DNA of 64,000 nt from Chloroflexota bacterium. GTDB taxonomy: Bacteria > Chloroflexota > Dehalococcoidia > Tepidiformales > Tepidiformaceae. Below, in pieces: positions 48,380 to 56,578 of the stretch; positions within the stretch are counted from its first letter, which is position 1, and each line of letters begins with the position of its first letter. A program made the position numbers and the translations under genes. The stretch covers positions 62,001 through 126,000 of the forward strand of contig JAPPBY010000020.1 in assembly GCA_026702615.1 (NCBI GenBank), in the 5' to 3' direction. The notes under the pieces were generated by a model. That model was not told the origin of the DNA and made no database searches. It worked only from the letters and a program-made list of their open reading frames with translations.

Positions 48380-50775
48380 TCCGGGAACGTCACTCTGTGG
48401 AGTCTGTCGAACGCCGAAACGAGTAGGTCACCGTCAGGAGTCAGGGCGATTGCAAGAGGCGGAAGGCGGAAGCGGAACGAGCTCTGATCTCCGACGATCG
48501 CGACCTCCCCATCCGTGGTGATCCGGACGACCCGCCGGAAGACGAGATCGACCACGTACGCGGTGCCATCACTCTCGACAACGATTCCCCTGGGATCGTG
48601 CGAGAGCACCCCCCCGTACATCCCGGGAATGTCCTCAAGCACGGTGGCTACGGAACCGCTCGCGTCGATTCTGCTAACCGTAGCGGTCCGCCACAGCCTG
48701 GTGAGCAAGTAGATCTGGCCCTCCCCGTCCACGTCCATGCCGGTCACCCGCCCGGGCACCGCTGCCACTACCGAGAACGCTCCGTCCGGCGAGAGACGCC
48801 AGATCTCCGTGCCCTGCGTGCTCGCCCCCTCCCTGTAAGGAACATGGGCATCGCGGGTCCCGTAGAGGTTGCCGTCCCCATCCGTCGTGAGCTTCACGTT
48901 TCTGTCCAGCGACAGGCTGTCGGGTGTGCCGAGGGTTGAGACCTCGCCGTCGGTCCCGATTCGGCGAATAGCGTTGTTGCCGACATCCGCCACATAGACC
49001 ACCCCATCGGCGTCCACGGCAACGCTCCACGGGAGGGAGAACTGCGCTGCGGCCGAGGGGCCGTCCACGAATCCCTCCTCGCCCGTCCCGGCGAACGTCT
49101 GCACGAGGCCGCTCGGCCCGAGGCGGTCGATCCGGTGTGCGAACGAGAATGGCGCGATCACAACGCCGGAAGGCGTCACTTCCATGTCGACCGACAGGAA
49201 GTTGCCGGTCTGCGGAACCGCGCTGATCGTGATGCCTTCGACCCGGGGGAACGGCTCCAGCTCCGCGAGCGGCACGGTCGTCGTCGGGAGGCCCCCGCGA
49301 CCCAGCTGGATGGCGCGGACGACGGTGGCGTCCTGATCGGCCACGAACAGGACGCCCCGGCTTGAGAGCGCGAGCGACCCGGGGAGGTTGAAGGTCGCCT
49401 CGGCGCGAGAGCCGTCGGCATGGCCCCTGTCGCCGGAGCCGGCCACGCCCTCGAGTTGGCCGGCACGCGTGATGCGGACCACCTGGTTCAGCCCGGTGTT
49501 GGAGAGGTAGACCGCGCCGTTCCCCGCCGCCACGATCCCGTGCGGCGTGGCAAGCGCTCCGCCGAACGCCATTTGACTGCTCCGGTAGATCGTGCGGACC
49601 CTCCCGCTGTCGTCGATCACCCGAACAATCGCCGCCGGAATACCCTCTTCCTGGGCAATTTCGTTCCTCTCGAGCGTGTAGATGTTGCCCGCGTCATCTA
49701 CGGTAATGGCCCGTAAGCCCCTGAATTGAGCCGACAGCCTCGGGCCATCGCGATCGCCTTCTGAGTCGCCCCCCGCGAAAGTCGTGACCTCGCCCGCCGG
49801 CGAAAGGCGCCTGATCTTCGTTCCGGCCTCGGCGATGTAGAGGTCGCCCTGGGGCCCCAGCGCGATCCCGTGGAGCGTCTTGAAGAGGGCGGCGGCGGCA
49901 GGCCCGTCGCGGGACTCCTCCCGGATGTTGGGCTGCTCGGTGCCCGCGATCGTGCTGACGATCCCCTCCGGCGTGATCTTGCGGATGCGCCGGTTGTACG
50001 AGTCTGCAACATAGATGTTGCCGTCGGCATCCACGGCAACGCCGCTCGGGCCGTTGAACTGCGCCTGGGCACCGGCGCCGTCCAGCAGCCCGCTCACTTC
50101 ACCACCCGCGATCGTGGTGACCGTCCCGTCGGCCGCAACCCGCCGGATCACGTCGTTGTTGAAATCCGCGACGATCACGCTCCCGTCCCGGTCCGCGGCC
50201 AGGGCCAGGTCGGAGGGCTCGGCGAAGAGCGTGTCCCGCCCGAATCGCGCGTTGGCGCCCTGGCCGTCCCGCGCGCCGTACACGCCCGCACGGCCCGCCA
50301 GCGTCGAGACCTCTGCGGGTGGCACCGGCACGTCGAGCGCGATGTCGCCGAACTGGAAGGTGCCGCTGCTGCTGAAGCCGTCGTCGAGCGGCAGCGCGAT
50401 CGTGCCCAGGGTGCGCCACGAGCCGTCCGCCGGACGCGCGCTGATGTACACGCGGCTCAGGTCCCGCACCCGCTGCCACACCCGCACCTCGACCGTCGCC
50501 GGAACCGCTCGGCCCGGCAGGGGCACATCGAGGTCGATATCGCCGTAGGCGAACGTGCCGCTGTCGGTCGTCTCGTCCAGGGGCAGCGGGATTGTCCCGA
50601 GCGTCCGCCACGAACCGCCCGCCGGGCGCGCGCTGATGCGGATGTCCTCAAGATCCCCGACGTTCTGCCAGACGCGCACCTCGACCGTGGCCGTTCGTTC
50701 AGCCTGCGCCGAACCCACAGCCACCACAACGACACCCAGCAGCGCCGCCAGCACCACGAGCGTCAACCGTCTCAC
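48376..50775 (-). CDS. Secreted NHL-repeat propeller protein, first paralogue
   Basis: 799 aa, first gene of the three-gene operon. Signal peptide LTLVVLAALLGVVVVAVGSAQA; two TATVEVRVWQ modules; then about a dozen NHL-like blades (SGVAVDADGNIYVADSYNRRIRKITPEGIVSTIAG; SVAVDADGVVYVADVGNNAIRRIGTDGEVSTLG). GTG start; a TATGGT -10 lies about 27 nt upstream. Predicted extracellular, with two six- or seven-bladed propellers by length. No enzymatic motif seen. Confidence 0.88.
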   Translation of the reverse strand: MRRLTLVVLAALLGVVVVAVGSAQAERTATVEVRVWQNVGDLEDIRISARPAGGSWRTLGTIPLPLDETTDSGTFAYGDIDLDVPLPGRAVPATVEVRVWQRVRDLSRVYISARPADGSWRTLGTIALPLDDGFSSSGTFQFGDIALDVPVPPAEVSTLAGRAGVYGARDGQGANARFGRDTLFAEPSDLALAADRDGSVIVADFNNDVIRRVAADGTVTTIAGGEVSGLLDGAGAQAQFNGPSGVAVDADGNIYVADSYNRRIRKITPEGIVSTIAGTEQPNIREESRDGPAAAALFKTLHGIALGPQGDLYIAEAGTKIRRLSPAGEVTTFAGGDSEGDRDGPRLSAQFRGLRAITVDDAGNIYTLERNEIAQEEGIPAAIVRVIDDSGRVRTIYRSSQMAFGGALATPHGIVAAGNGAVYLSNTGLNQVVRITRAGQLEGVAGSGDRGHADGSRAEATFNLPGSLALSSRGVLFVADQDATVVRAIQLGRGGLPTTTVPLAELEPFPRVEGITISAVPQTGNFLSVDMEVTPSGVVIAPFSFAHRIDRLGPSGLVQTFAGTGEEGFVDGPSAAAQFSLPWSVAVDADGVVYVADVGNNAIRRIGTDGEVSTLGTPDSLSLDRNVKLTTDGDGNLYGTRDAHVPYREGASTQGTEIWRLSPDGAFSVVAAVPGRVTGMDVDGEGQIYLLTRLWRTATVSRIDASGSVATVLEDIPGMYGGVLSHDPRGIVVESDGTAYVVDLVFRRVVRITTDGEVAIVGDQSSFRFRLPPLAIALTPDGDLLVSAFDRLHRVTFPE

Positions 50776-50878
50776 GCATCACCGCCGCGAGGCATCCGCG
50801 CGACCATAGCAGAACGTGCAGCGGAATTTCCCCATCCCCCCTGCGCGACCGACCGGACGCTCGCCATCGCTCGCCATC

Positions 50879-50884
50879 TATGAT
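50879..50884 (+). promoter_or_regulatory. -10 box for the 247-aa membrane protein (leaderless)
   Basis: TATGAT ends 6 nt before the GTG at 50891. Confidence 0.55.
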
Positions 50885-50890
50885 TGGCGC

Positions 50891-51634
50891 GTGGCACTCG
50901 AAGAGCCCCTGACGCCGCCCTCGCCGTCGAGACGGCGGCTCGTCGCGCCCGTGACGGCGGCCGTGCTCGTGCTGGCGCTGCTCGTCGGGGGCGGAATCGT
51001 GGCCTTCGTCGTCTCGCAGTCGGCCGGCAGCGACGCGCCGCCCGAAGCGGGGCCGTTCGTGACGCCGCCGCCCGCCAACCCCGCCGCCACCTTCGACGTG
51101 CGCGAGGCGAACGGCGCGACGCTCACGCTGCTTCCCGCCAACATCGAGGGGGATGCGTTCACCGCAACGCTCTCCCCGGGCGTGACGCTCGAGGCGTTCG
51201 TCCCGGGCCTCCCGTCCCGCATCGAGCCGGGCACCTGGCTCACCTTCATCGGCGAGCGGGACCCGGTGCGCAACTACGTCATCCGCCAGGTGATCGCCAT
51301 CCGCAACGCGGGGCCGCACGGAGGCGACGGTCTCGGGCGCTCACCGGCGGGCTTCACGGGCGTCGAGATGCTGAGCAACCCGAACCACCGGCCTGTCCTC
51401 TGGGGCCGGGTCGAATCCATCACGGTCTACCCCAGCGACGGCGGCGCCGATGTCGTCCTGGCCGGTCCCGACGGACCCATCACGGTGGAGATACTGGCGC
51501 GCGTGCCCCTTTCCTTCGTCGAGCCCTACGACGCGCCCATCACCGACGGCGACCACATCGCCATCCTCGCCCCCGCCGGCACCAGCCCCGCCGGCGCCGG
51601 TGCCATCCTCGTCTCCCCCCAGGGCGCCCGCTAG
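50891..51634 (+). CDS. Membrane-anchored protein of unknown function (DUF5666-like layout)
   Basis: 247 aa from the GTG supported by the -10. One TM helix at residues 19-43 (LVAPVTAAVLVLALLVGGGIVAFVV), a Pro/Ala spacer, then two similar beta-barrel-like segments: NGATLTLLPANIEGDAFTATLSPGVTLEAFVPGLPSRIEPGTWLTFIG and VESITVYPSDGGADVVLAGPDGPITVEILARVPL...GDHIAILA, recalling DUF5666/OB-like repeats. The track start 25 codons earlier would precede the promoter. Convergent with the next gene (4 nt overlap). Function unknown. Confidence 0.72.
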   Translation: MALEEPLTPPSPSRRRLVAPVTAAVLVLALLVGGGIVAFVVSQSAGSDAPPEAGPFVTPPPANPAATFDVREANGATLTLLPANIEGDAFTATLSPGVTLEAFVPGLPSRIEPGTWLTFIGERDPVRNYVIRQVIAIRNAGPHGGDGLGRSPAGFTGVEMLSNPNHRPVLWGRVESITVYPSDGGADVVLAGPDGPITVEILARVPLSFVEPYDAPITDGDHIAILAPAGTSPAGAGAILVSPQGAR

Positions 51635-52893
51635 TCGGGCGCTGGCGCGGGGCGGGCTGTCCAGAAGTGGTAGTACTCCTCCTGTGATCCGTCCGCTTCT
51701 GGATCGAACCCCTCCGGCAGGGACAGTCCTTCGACTTCATGGACGCTCCCCGACTCCAGGTCGAAGAGCGCAATCCCTGCGGTGTACTGCATGCCGGCGC
51801 CGTGGGACCGAATCTCCTGGACGAGCACTCCCCCCACTGCACAACTGGGGGTCTCTCGGATGGTCGTTCCGCCGGGCGCACTGGCCCACAGCGGTTCGCT
51901 CGTGCCGTAGACCCGCCGGACCGCCCCCTCCTCGTCCACAAGCGCAAGCAGGCGGTCACCCTGCGCCACGGCCGTCCACGGAAACGCCCCGTTGGAACAG
52001 CGGTCCGCCGGCCGCCAGCTCACATTCCCCAACGCCGGAGGGCTCGGAGCGGTTGGGGGCACGTCCGCCTCGCCGGACACTATCCATCGGGTCCGGCTCT
52101 CCCATCCCTCGCGCCCGCCTGGCACCAGGTGCGAGAGACGCGCCCACATCTCCTCCCACTCGGAGTCGGTCAAGGAGCCCAGGGTCTCGCGCCTCCCCCA
52201 CAGGTTCCACTCTTGGACCAGCACGTCTGTCTCCGTTACCTCCAGAATCCACGCGCCCGGCAGCACCTCACCGGCATTGCTCCAGGTCGAGCCAGCATTG
52301 TGGGACACCCACACATGCTCCACTGCGTCGGCGCTGGGGTGGCCCACTCCCAACTCGCACAGGCCGGCGCTGCAGATTGCGGCGGCCATCTCCTGACCGC
52401 TGTGGCTGATGGCAGCGCTCTCCACCATGCCTTTCACGTCGAAGAAGACCAGCGGCCGATCCTCGCGATACTCACCCAGCGCCTCATCGAACAGAATCCG
52501 CCTGAGGTCGCCGAACCCGTAGCCGCACGAGGTGCAAGGACCCACCCGGTAATAGAGCGCGATGTCCGCAGGCAGCGGGCGCGGCTCGCCCCGCGTGATG
52601 GGTATGAACTCGATGCCGTGTGGCCCCGGCGTGGGGGTTGGCGTGGCGGTGGGAGACGGTGCGGGGCTCGGGGTGGACACCGGTGTGGCAGCTGGGGTCG
52701 AGACAGCGGTCGCCGTGGGCGTGGCGACCGGCGTTGGGGTAGCGGTGGGGTCGGGCGACGGGCTCGCCGCTGCTGTAGGAGACTGATGCGCCGGGCCCGG
52801 GGCGGGAGGGATGCTCTCCCCGCCACACGCGGCCGCTGCGAGGGGAAGCAGGCAGGCGAACAGCGGGAGAGAGGCACGAGCCCGGCGCATCAT
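51631..52893 (-). CDS. Lipoprotein with Pro/Thr-rich linker and BNR-like repeat
   Basis: 420 aa from ATG 52893 (second ATG adjacent). Lipobox LPLFACLLPLAAAAC, a spacer of about 60 residues rich in Thr-Pro, then a beta-rich domain with an Asp-box-like motif VSHNAGSTWSNAGE and DRLLALVDEEGAVRRVYG, suggesting a sialidase-type propeller without visible catalytic residues. CTSCGYGFGD contains a CxxC pair. A TAGGGT -10 ends 7 nt before the ATG. Surface-exposed, unknown role. Confidence 0.78.
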   Translation of the reverse strand: MMRRARASLPLFACLLPLAAAACGGESIPPAPGPAHQSPTAAASPSPDPTATPTPVATPTATAVSTPAATPVSTPSPAPSPTATPTPTPGPHGIEFIPITRGEPRPLPADIALYYRVGPCTSCGYGFGDLRRILFDEALGEYREDRPLVFFDVKGMVESAAISHSGQEMAAAICSAGLCELGVGHPSADAVEHVWVSHNAGSTWSNAGEVLPGAWILEVTETDVLVQEWNLWGRRETLGSLTDSEWEEMWARLSHLVPGGREGWESRTRWIVSGEADVPPTAPSPPALGNVSWRPADRCSNGAFPWTAVAQGDRLLALVDEEGAVRRVYGTSEPLWASAPGGTTIRETPSCAVGGVLVQEIRSHGAGMQYTAGIALFDLESGSVHEVEGLSLPEGFDPEADGSQEEYYHFWTARPAPAPD

Positions 52894-52900
52894 GGGGCCC

Positions 52901-52906
52901 ACCCTA
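52901..52906 (-). promoter_or_regulatory. -10 box of the BNR-like lipoprotein gene (leaderless)
   Basis: TAGGGT on the minus strand ends 7 nt before the ATG at 52893. Confidence 0.5.
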
Positions 52907-52952
52907 GCCAGCGAAAGGCCGAATTACCCCGTCCGTTTTCGAACTTTGCCCA

Positions 52953-52974
52953 CCCAGCCGGCGGCGCTCTCCTA
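52953..52974. repeat. Degenerate CTCAG-type unit at the permease 3' end
   Basis: CACCCAG, CCGGCGGC and GCTCTCCT follow the module borders with one change in CACTCAG and a shortened stem. It reaches into the stop codon of the FtsX-type permease. Confidence 0.4.
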
Positions 52975-55900
52975 CTCCGTGCGCAGGACGGCCGCGTCGG
53001 AGGTGCGCGAGAGGGCCTGAACCGTCGCGACGAGCGCCACGGCGAACACCGCCGCCACCGCCGCCGCGCCCACGATGACGAAAGTCCACTCCGTCTGCAG
53101 CACGAACCCCGGTTCGACGGGCAGGCCCGCCTCCGTCACATCGAGGAAGGAGAGCATGCGCCGCCCCACGAACTGCCCGACGAGCACGCCCGCGGCCACG
53201 CCCACCACCCCCACGATGGCGTACTCCAGGCCAAGTACGGCCATCACCTGCCGGCGCGTCAGCCCGATGGCCCCGAGCACCGCGAACTCGATCCGCCGTC
53301 GCTGGATCGCCATCCACAGCGAAACGAGCAACGCCACCGCCACCAGCACCAGCGTGGCCACGAACGAGACGGAGAGGATGCCGGTTCCGCTCGCCGCGAT
53401 CAGCGGGTTCGAACGCACCGCCTCAAGCGTCGCTTCCTGGTCCACGACACGCCGCAGACCCAGCTCGTCCAGCGCCTCGAATATGTGCCGGCGGTTGGCG
53501 TCCGGCGCCAGGTCGAGCCACACCTCGTTCGCACGCGAGAGGTCGCCCGGGACCGTGCTGACCATGTAGCCCCAGCGCAGGAGCTGGTCGCGGTTGAGCA
53601 CGACGGAGGGGCCGTCGAGGGCGGGAAGGGTGGGGAATCGTTCGTACACGCCCCGCACGACGACGGGCACGATGATGTTGTCGATCTCGAGCAGGTCCTC
53701 GTCGCCGATCTCCAGCCGATTCCGTTCGAGGAAGGCCTCGCTCGCGAGGATCGGCATGGGGATGCCGCGGTCGGCGGGGAAGAGGCCGCGCCGCTCCCCC
53801 GTGGTGCCGCGCCGGAAGCCGAGGCGCGCCGCCTGCGACCCCGACCGCACCTCCTCGCGGGACAGCTGAAGGCTATCCGTGAACCGCTCGGCGCTGGGGA
53901 CGGCCTCCCAGCGGACGACCCCTTCGAAGCCCTCCAGCAGGTTCAGGGTTCCGTCGGGGTCCACGGAGGAGAGGTCATCGATGTAGACGGGCTCGTCGCT
54001 CGCATTGAACTGGTTCGCGGGCTCCGTGAGGATGAGCGCGACCAGCACGAGCGGCTCCTGCAGCGGGCGGAACTGCTCGTCGTGCACGACTGCCCGCATC
54101 TCCTGCCAACCCTTGAAGTCGAGCTTTCCGAAGGGCAGCAGGTCGTGCCGGCCGGTGGCGTCCCGCACGCGCGCCCAGATCGTCACGGTGGCGCGTTCGA
54201 TCGCGGGGTTCACCCACACGGAGAGCTCGGTCGAGCCCGGCGGGATGGGCATGCCGCGCAGGATCTCGCCGCTGTCGACGCGGTCGAGGATGGCTTCGAG
54301 CGGGCGATCGGCGAAGTCCTCCCGCCACCAGAGCAGGTCGCCCGCGTCCCCGTCGATGGCGAGCACGGCCACTTCGGGCCCGGAGCTGTTGGGCGTGGCG
54401 ATAGCGCCCTGCAGCCTCAGGACGGCAGAGACGTCGTCCACGCCCTCAATCCCGCCGACCTGGTCCTCCAGCCGTGTCGGGTCGGCGGGCAGGAAGGTGG
54501 TGTCGCCGGCGAGTGCGCGTACCTCAACCCCTGAGGCGAAGCGCGCGCGGTCCTCGTAAGAGCGTTCCGTCGTGCTCGTGTAGCTGGCGGCGAACATGCC
54601 GACCGCCACGGCCATCATCAGGAGCAGGGCGAGCTGGGTGTAGGGTCCCGGCCGCCGCACGAGCTGCCAGAGGCCCATCGCCACGGCCACCCCGGCCACG
54701 CGACCGGCAACCGCCACGACGGCGCGCAACGCGATCGGGTAGAGGCGGGCCAGCACCGCCGCGGCGGCGGCGATGATCAGCGCAGGCGAGGCGAGCAGGA
54801 GCGGGTCGCTCGTGACGCCGCCGGTGGCGGAGGGCGTGTACACCGAATTGCGTTCGTTCAGCTCCCAGAGGGCCAGCAGGGCGAACCCCACGAGCACGAC
54901 GTCGAGGTAGTAGCGCTGGATCAGGCCGGCCGTCGGACGGGCGAGCGCGCGTCGCTGTCCCTGCGGCCCGCGCCGTGCGACGAGGAACGCCGGGGCCGTG
55001 AGGGCGACGATCGAGAGCGCGGCCCCGAGCGCCGCCAAGGGGAAGGCGAGCGGATCGAAGGAGACTGGCAGCGGCTGGCCGCCGGAGATGTCGCTGAACA
55101 CGGGCGTGAACCCGAGGAGCGCGGTCACGCCCGCGGCGATGAAGGGCGCCACGAGGATGGCGGGCAGGCCCAGGGCGAGCCCTTCGAGGGCGTAGAGGCC
55201 GACCACCTGCGCCGTGCTCGACCCGCGGCCGCGCAGCAGCGCGATCTGCTCGCCCTGGCGCTCCACCACCGCCACGGAGATCAGCGCCACGTAGAACAGC
55301 GCGATCGCCGCGATCTGGATCAGCAGGATGGTGAGCGGCGCCCGCTGGAAGTCCGCGCTCCGTCCGAAGGCGTCGAGCGTGACCGTGAGCTGGCTGGTCG
55401 CGTATCCGTTGTAGATGCGGAGGTCCTGGTTGAGCGCCAGGATGTCCTCGCGCGCCCGCTCGAAATTGCCCTGGTCGAGCTGGTCGATGTCGGCGAGCAC
55501 GTTCCAGCGCAGCGTCAGCTTCTGCCCCGGATAGCGCACCGCCAGGTCGCCGAGGACGGCGTCGACGTGCGCGACCATGGGCGAGACCAGGCCCGAGTCG
55601 GCGATCGGGGCGGAGGGCATCACGTAGCGGTCGCTGATCGCCGCCCAGAACGACGCGTCCGGATTCTCGACCGCGATGATGCCCGTGAGCACCGCGGGCA
55701 CGGAGTAGCGCGCGCGCACCTGCAGGTCGCACGGGAGCTGCGGCTGCAGCCCCTGCGGGATGATGCGGTCGCAGTTGTCGATCTCCTCGATCAGGAGGAA
55801 ATGGTCGCCGGGGGCGAGCCGCGCCACCGCGGCCGCACGGGCGCCCATCGCGACTTCCAGCGGCGCGTCGGGGCCGCCGGGCGCCGGCAGGTGTCCCTCC

Positions 55901-56322
55901 AGCACGGTGACGTGCTGCTCGAACCCCTCGAGCGCGTAGAGCACGCCAAGCGGGTTGCTGGTTCGCGACTCCTCGCCCGTCCGCCCGATCGTGAGCCGCG
56001 CCGACTCGACGACGACCGAGCGTTCGTACGCAAACCATCCCAGCCGCTCGTCGATCCGCTGCTCCACGGCGTCGCGTACGGCGAGGGAGTCGGGCGTGGC
56101 CAGCTGCTGCGCCTCGATGCCGGCGCGGATGGAGGGTTCGCCGCGCAGCTCGTCGCGCACGGTGAACTTGAGGCCGAGGTCGGCCATGGCGCGGGCGTAG
56201 ATGGGTGCGCTGGCCAGCAGGGTCGAAGCCACCAGCACGCCGAGGGCGAGCACCGCCAGCATCCGCCAGCTGGCGAAGACGTGGCGCAACAGCAGCGCCC
56301 AGAGGACGGCAAGGCTCCCCAT
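52972..56322 (-). CDS. Giant FtsX-like ABC transporter permease (1116 aa)
   Basis: MacB/FtsX-type permease with an N-terminal TM helix (AVLWALLLRHVFASWRMLAVLALGVLVASTLL), a large extracytoplasmic domain, a block of four or more TM helices (LTILLIQIAAIALFYVALISVAVVERQGEQIALLRGRGSS), a second extracytoplasmic domain and a final three-helix FtsX domain (VSFVATLVLVAVALLVSLWMAIQRRRIEFAVLGAIGLTRRQV). This duplicated layout suits export or extraction of lipoproteins or large envelope molecules rather than import. It has no ATPase of its own strand and may share those of the divergent operon. Confidence 0.9.
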   Translation of the reverse strand: MGSLAVLWALLLRHVFASWRMLAVLALGVLVASTLLASAPIYARAMADLGLKFTVRDELRGEPSIRAGIEAQQLATPDSLAVRDAVEQRIDERLGWFAYERSVVVESARLTIGRTGEESRTSNPLGVLYALEGFEQHVTVLEGHLPAPGGPDAPLEVAMGARAAAVARLAPGDHFLLIEEIDNCDRIIPQGLQPQLPCDLQVRARYSVPAVLTGIIAVENPDASFWAAISDRYVMPSAPIADSGLVSPMVAHVDAVLGDLAVRYPGQKLTLRWNVLADIDQLDQGNFERAREDILALNQDLRIYNGYATSQLTVTLDAFGRSADFQRAPLTILLIQIAAIALFYVALISVAVVERQGEQIALLRGRGSSTAQVVGLYALEGLALGLPAILVAPFIAAGVTALLGFTPVFSDISGGQPLPVSFDPLAFPLAALGAALSIVALTAPAFLVARRGPQGQRRALARPTAGLIQRYYLDVVLVGFALLALWELNERNSVYTPSATGGVTSDPLLLASPALIIAAAAAVLARLYPIALRAVVAVAGRVAGVAVAMGLWQLVRRPGPYTQLALLLMMAVAVGMFAASYTSTTERSYEDRARFASGVEVRALAGDTTFLPADPTRLEDQVGGIEGVDDVSAVLRLQGAIATPNSSGPEVAVLAIDGDAGDLLWWREDFADRPLEAILDRVDSGEILRGMPIPPGSTELSVWVNPAIERATVTIWARVRDATGRHDLLPFGKLDFKGWQEMRAVVHDEQFRPLQEPLVLVALILTEPANQFNASDEPVYIDDLSSVDPDGTLNLLEGFEGVVRWEAVPSAERFTDSLQLSREEVRSGSQAARLGFRRGTTGERRGLFPADRGIPMPILASEAFLERNRLEIGDEDLLEIDNIIVPVVVRGVYERFPTLPALDGPSVVLNRDQLLRWGYMVSTVPGDLSRANEVWLDLAPDANRRHIFEALDELGLRRVVDQEATLEAVRSNPLIAASGTGILSVSFVATLVLVAVALLVSLWMAIQRRRIEFAVLGAIGLTRRQVMAVLGLEYAIVGVVGVAAGVLVGQFVGRRMLSFLDVTEAGLPVEPGFVLQTEWTFVIVGAAAVAAVFAVALVATVQALSRTSDAAVLRTE

Positions 56323-56410
56323 GCGCGCACAAGGGTAGCGGTCCCGGCCCCTTCAGCGCTCCCCCGGGCTTGTACCGTTGCATCGGGCTGAGCTGAGGCT
56401 GCCCGCCGAC
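56323..56410. promoter_or_regulatory. Divergent permease promoter region, left part
   Basis: On the minus strand TACCCT (56332-56337) ends 9 nt before the permease ATG. The remainder holds no ORF. Confidence 0.35.
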
Positions 56411-56560
56411 CACTCAGCGTCGCGCCAGCGACGCGCTCCACTCAGGCGGGCCACGCCCGCCGCTCTCCTCAGCGAAGCGCCCCGCGAGCGCGCAGCAGTC
56501 GAGCGCAGAATTACGGCGCAAGCGCTCCACTCAGCCGCGCGTTAGCGCGGCGCTCTCCTG
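56411..56560. repeat. Array of CTCAG-type hairpin modules (4 units)
   Basis: Best-preserved array. Stems: GCGTCGC-GCCA-GCGACGC, GGCGGGC-CAC-GCCCGCC and GCCGCGC-GTTA-GCGCGGC, each a perfect 7-bp stem with a 3-4-nt loop, plus a longer imperfect unit containing GCGCGCAGCAGTCGAGCGC. Units are joined by GCTC-CACTCAG or GCTCTCCTCAG. The last unit ends directly at the TACGCT -10 of the next gene. Stem sequences differ while borders and geometry are kept, as in compensatory evolution. Confidence 0.85.
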
Positions 56561-56566
56561 TACGCT
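56561..56566 (+). promoter_or_regulatory. -10 box of the second permease operon
   Basis: TACGCT abuts the last CTCAG-type hairpin unit and ends 12 nt before the ATG. Confidence 0.45.
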
Positions 56567-56578
56567 GTCCGCTGCTCC

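Noticed and set aside
51739-54534. 931-aa plus-strand ORF
   Set aside because: Long only because of high GC; it crosses the lipoprotein and the permease genes in antisense and contains no recognisable domain.
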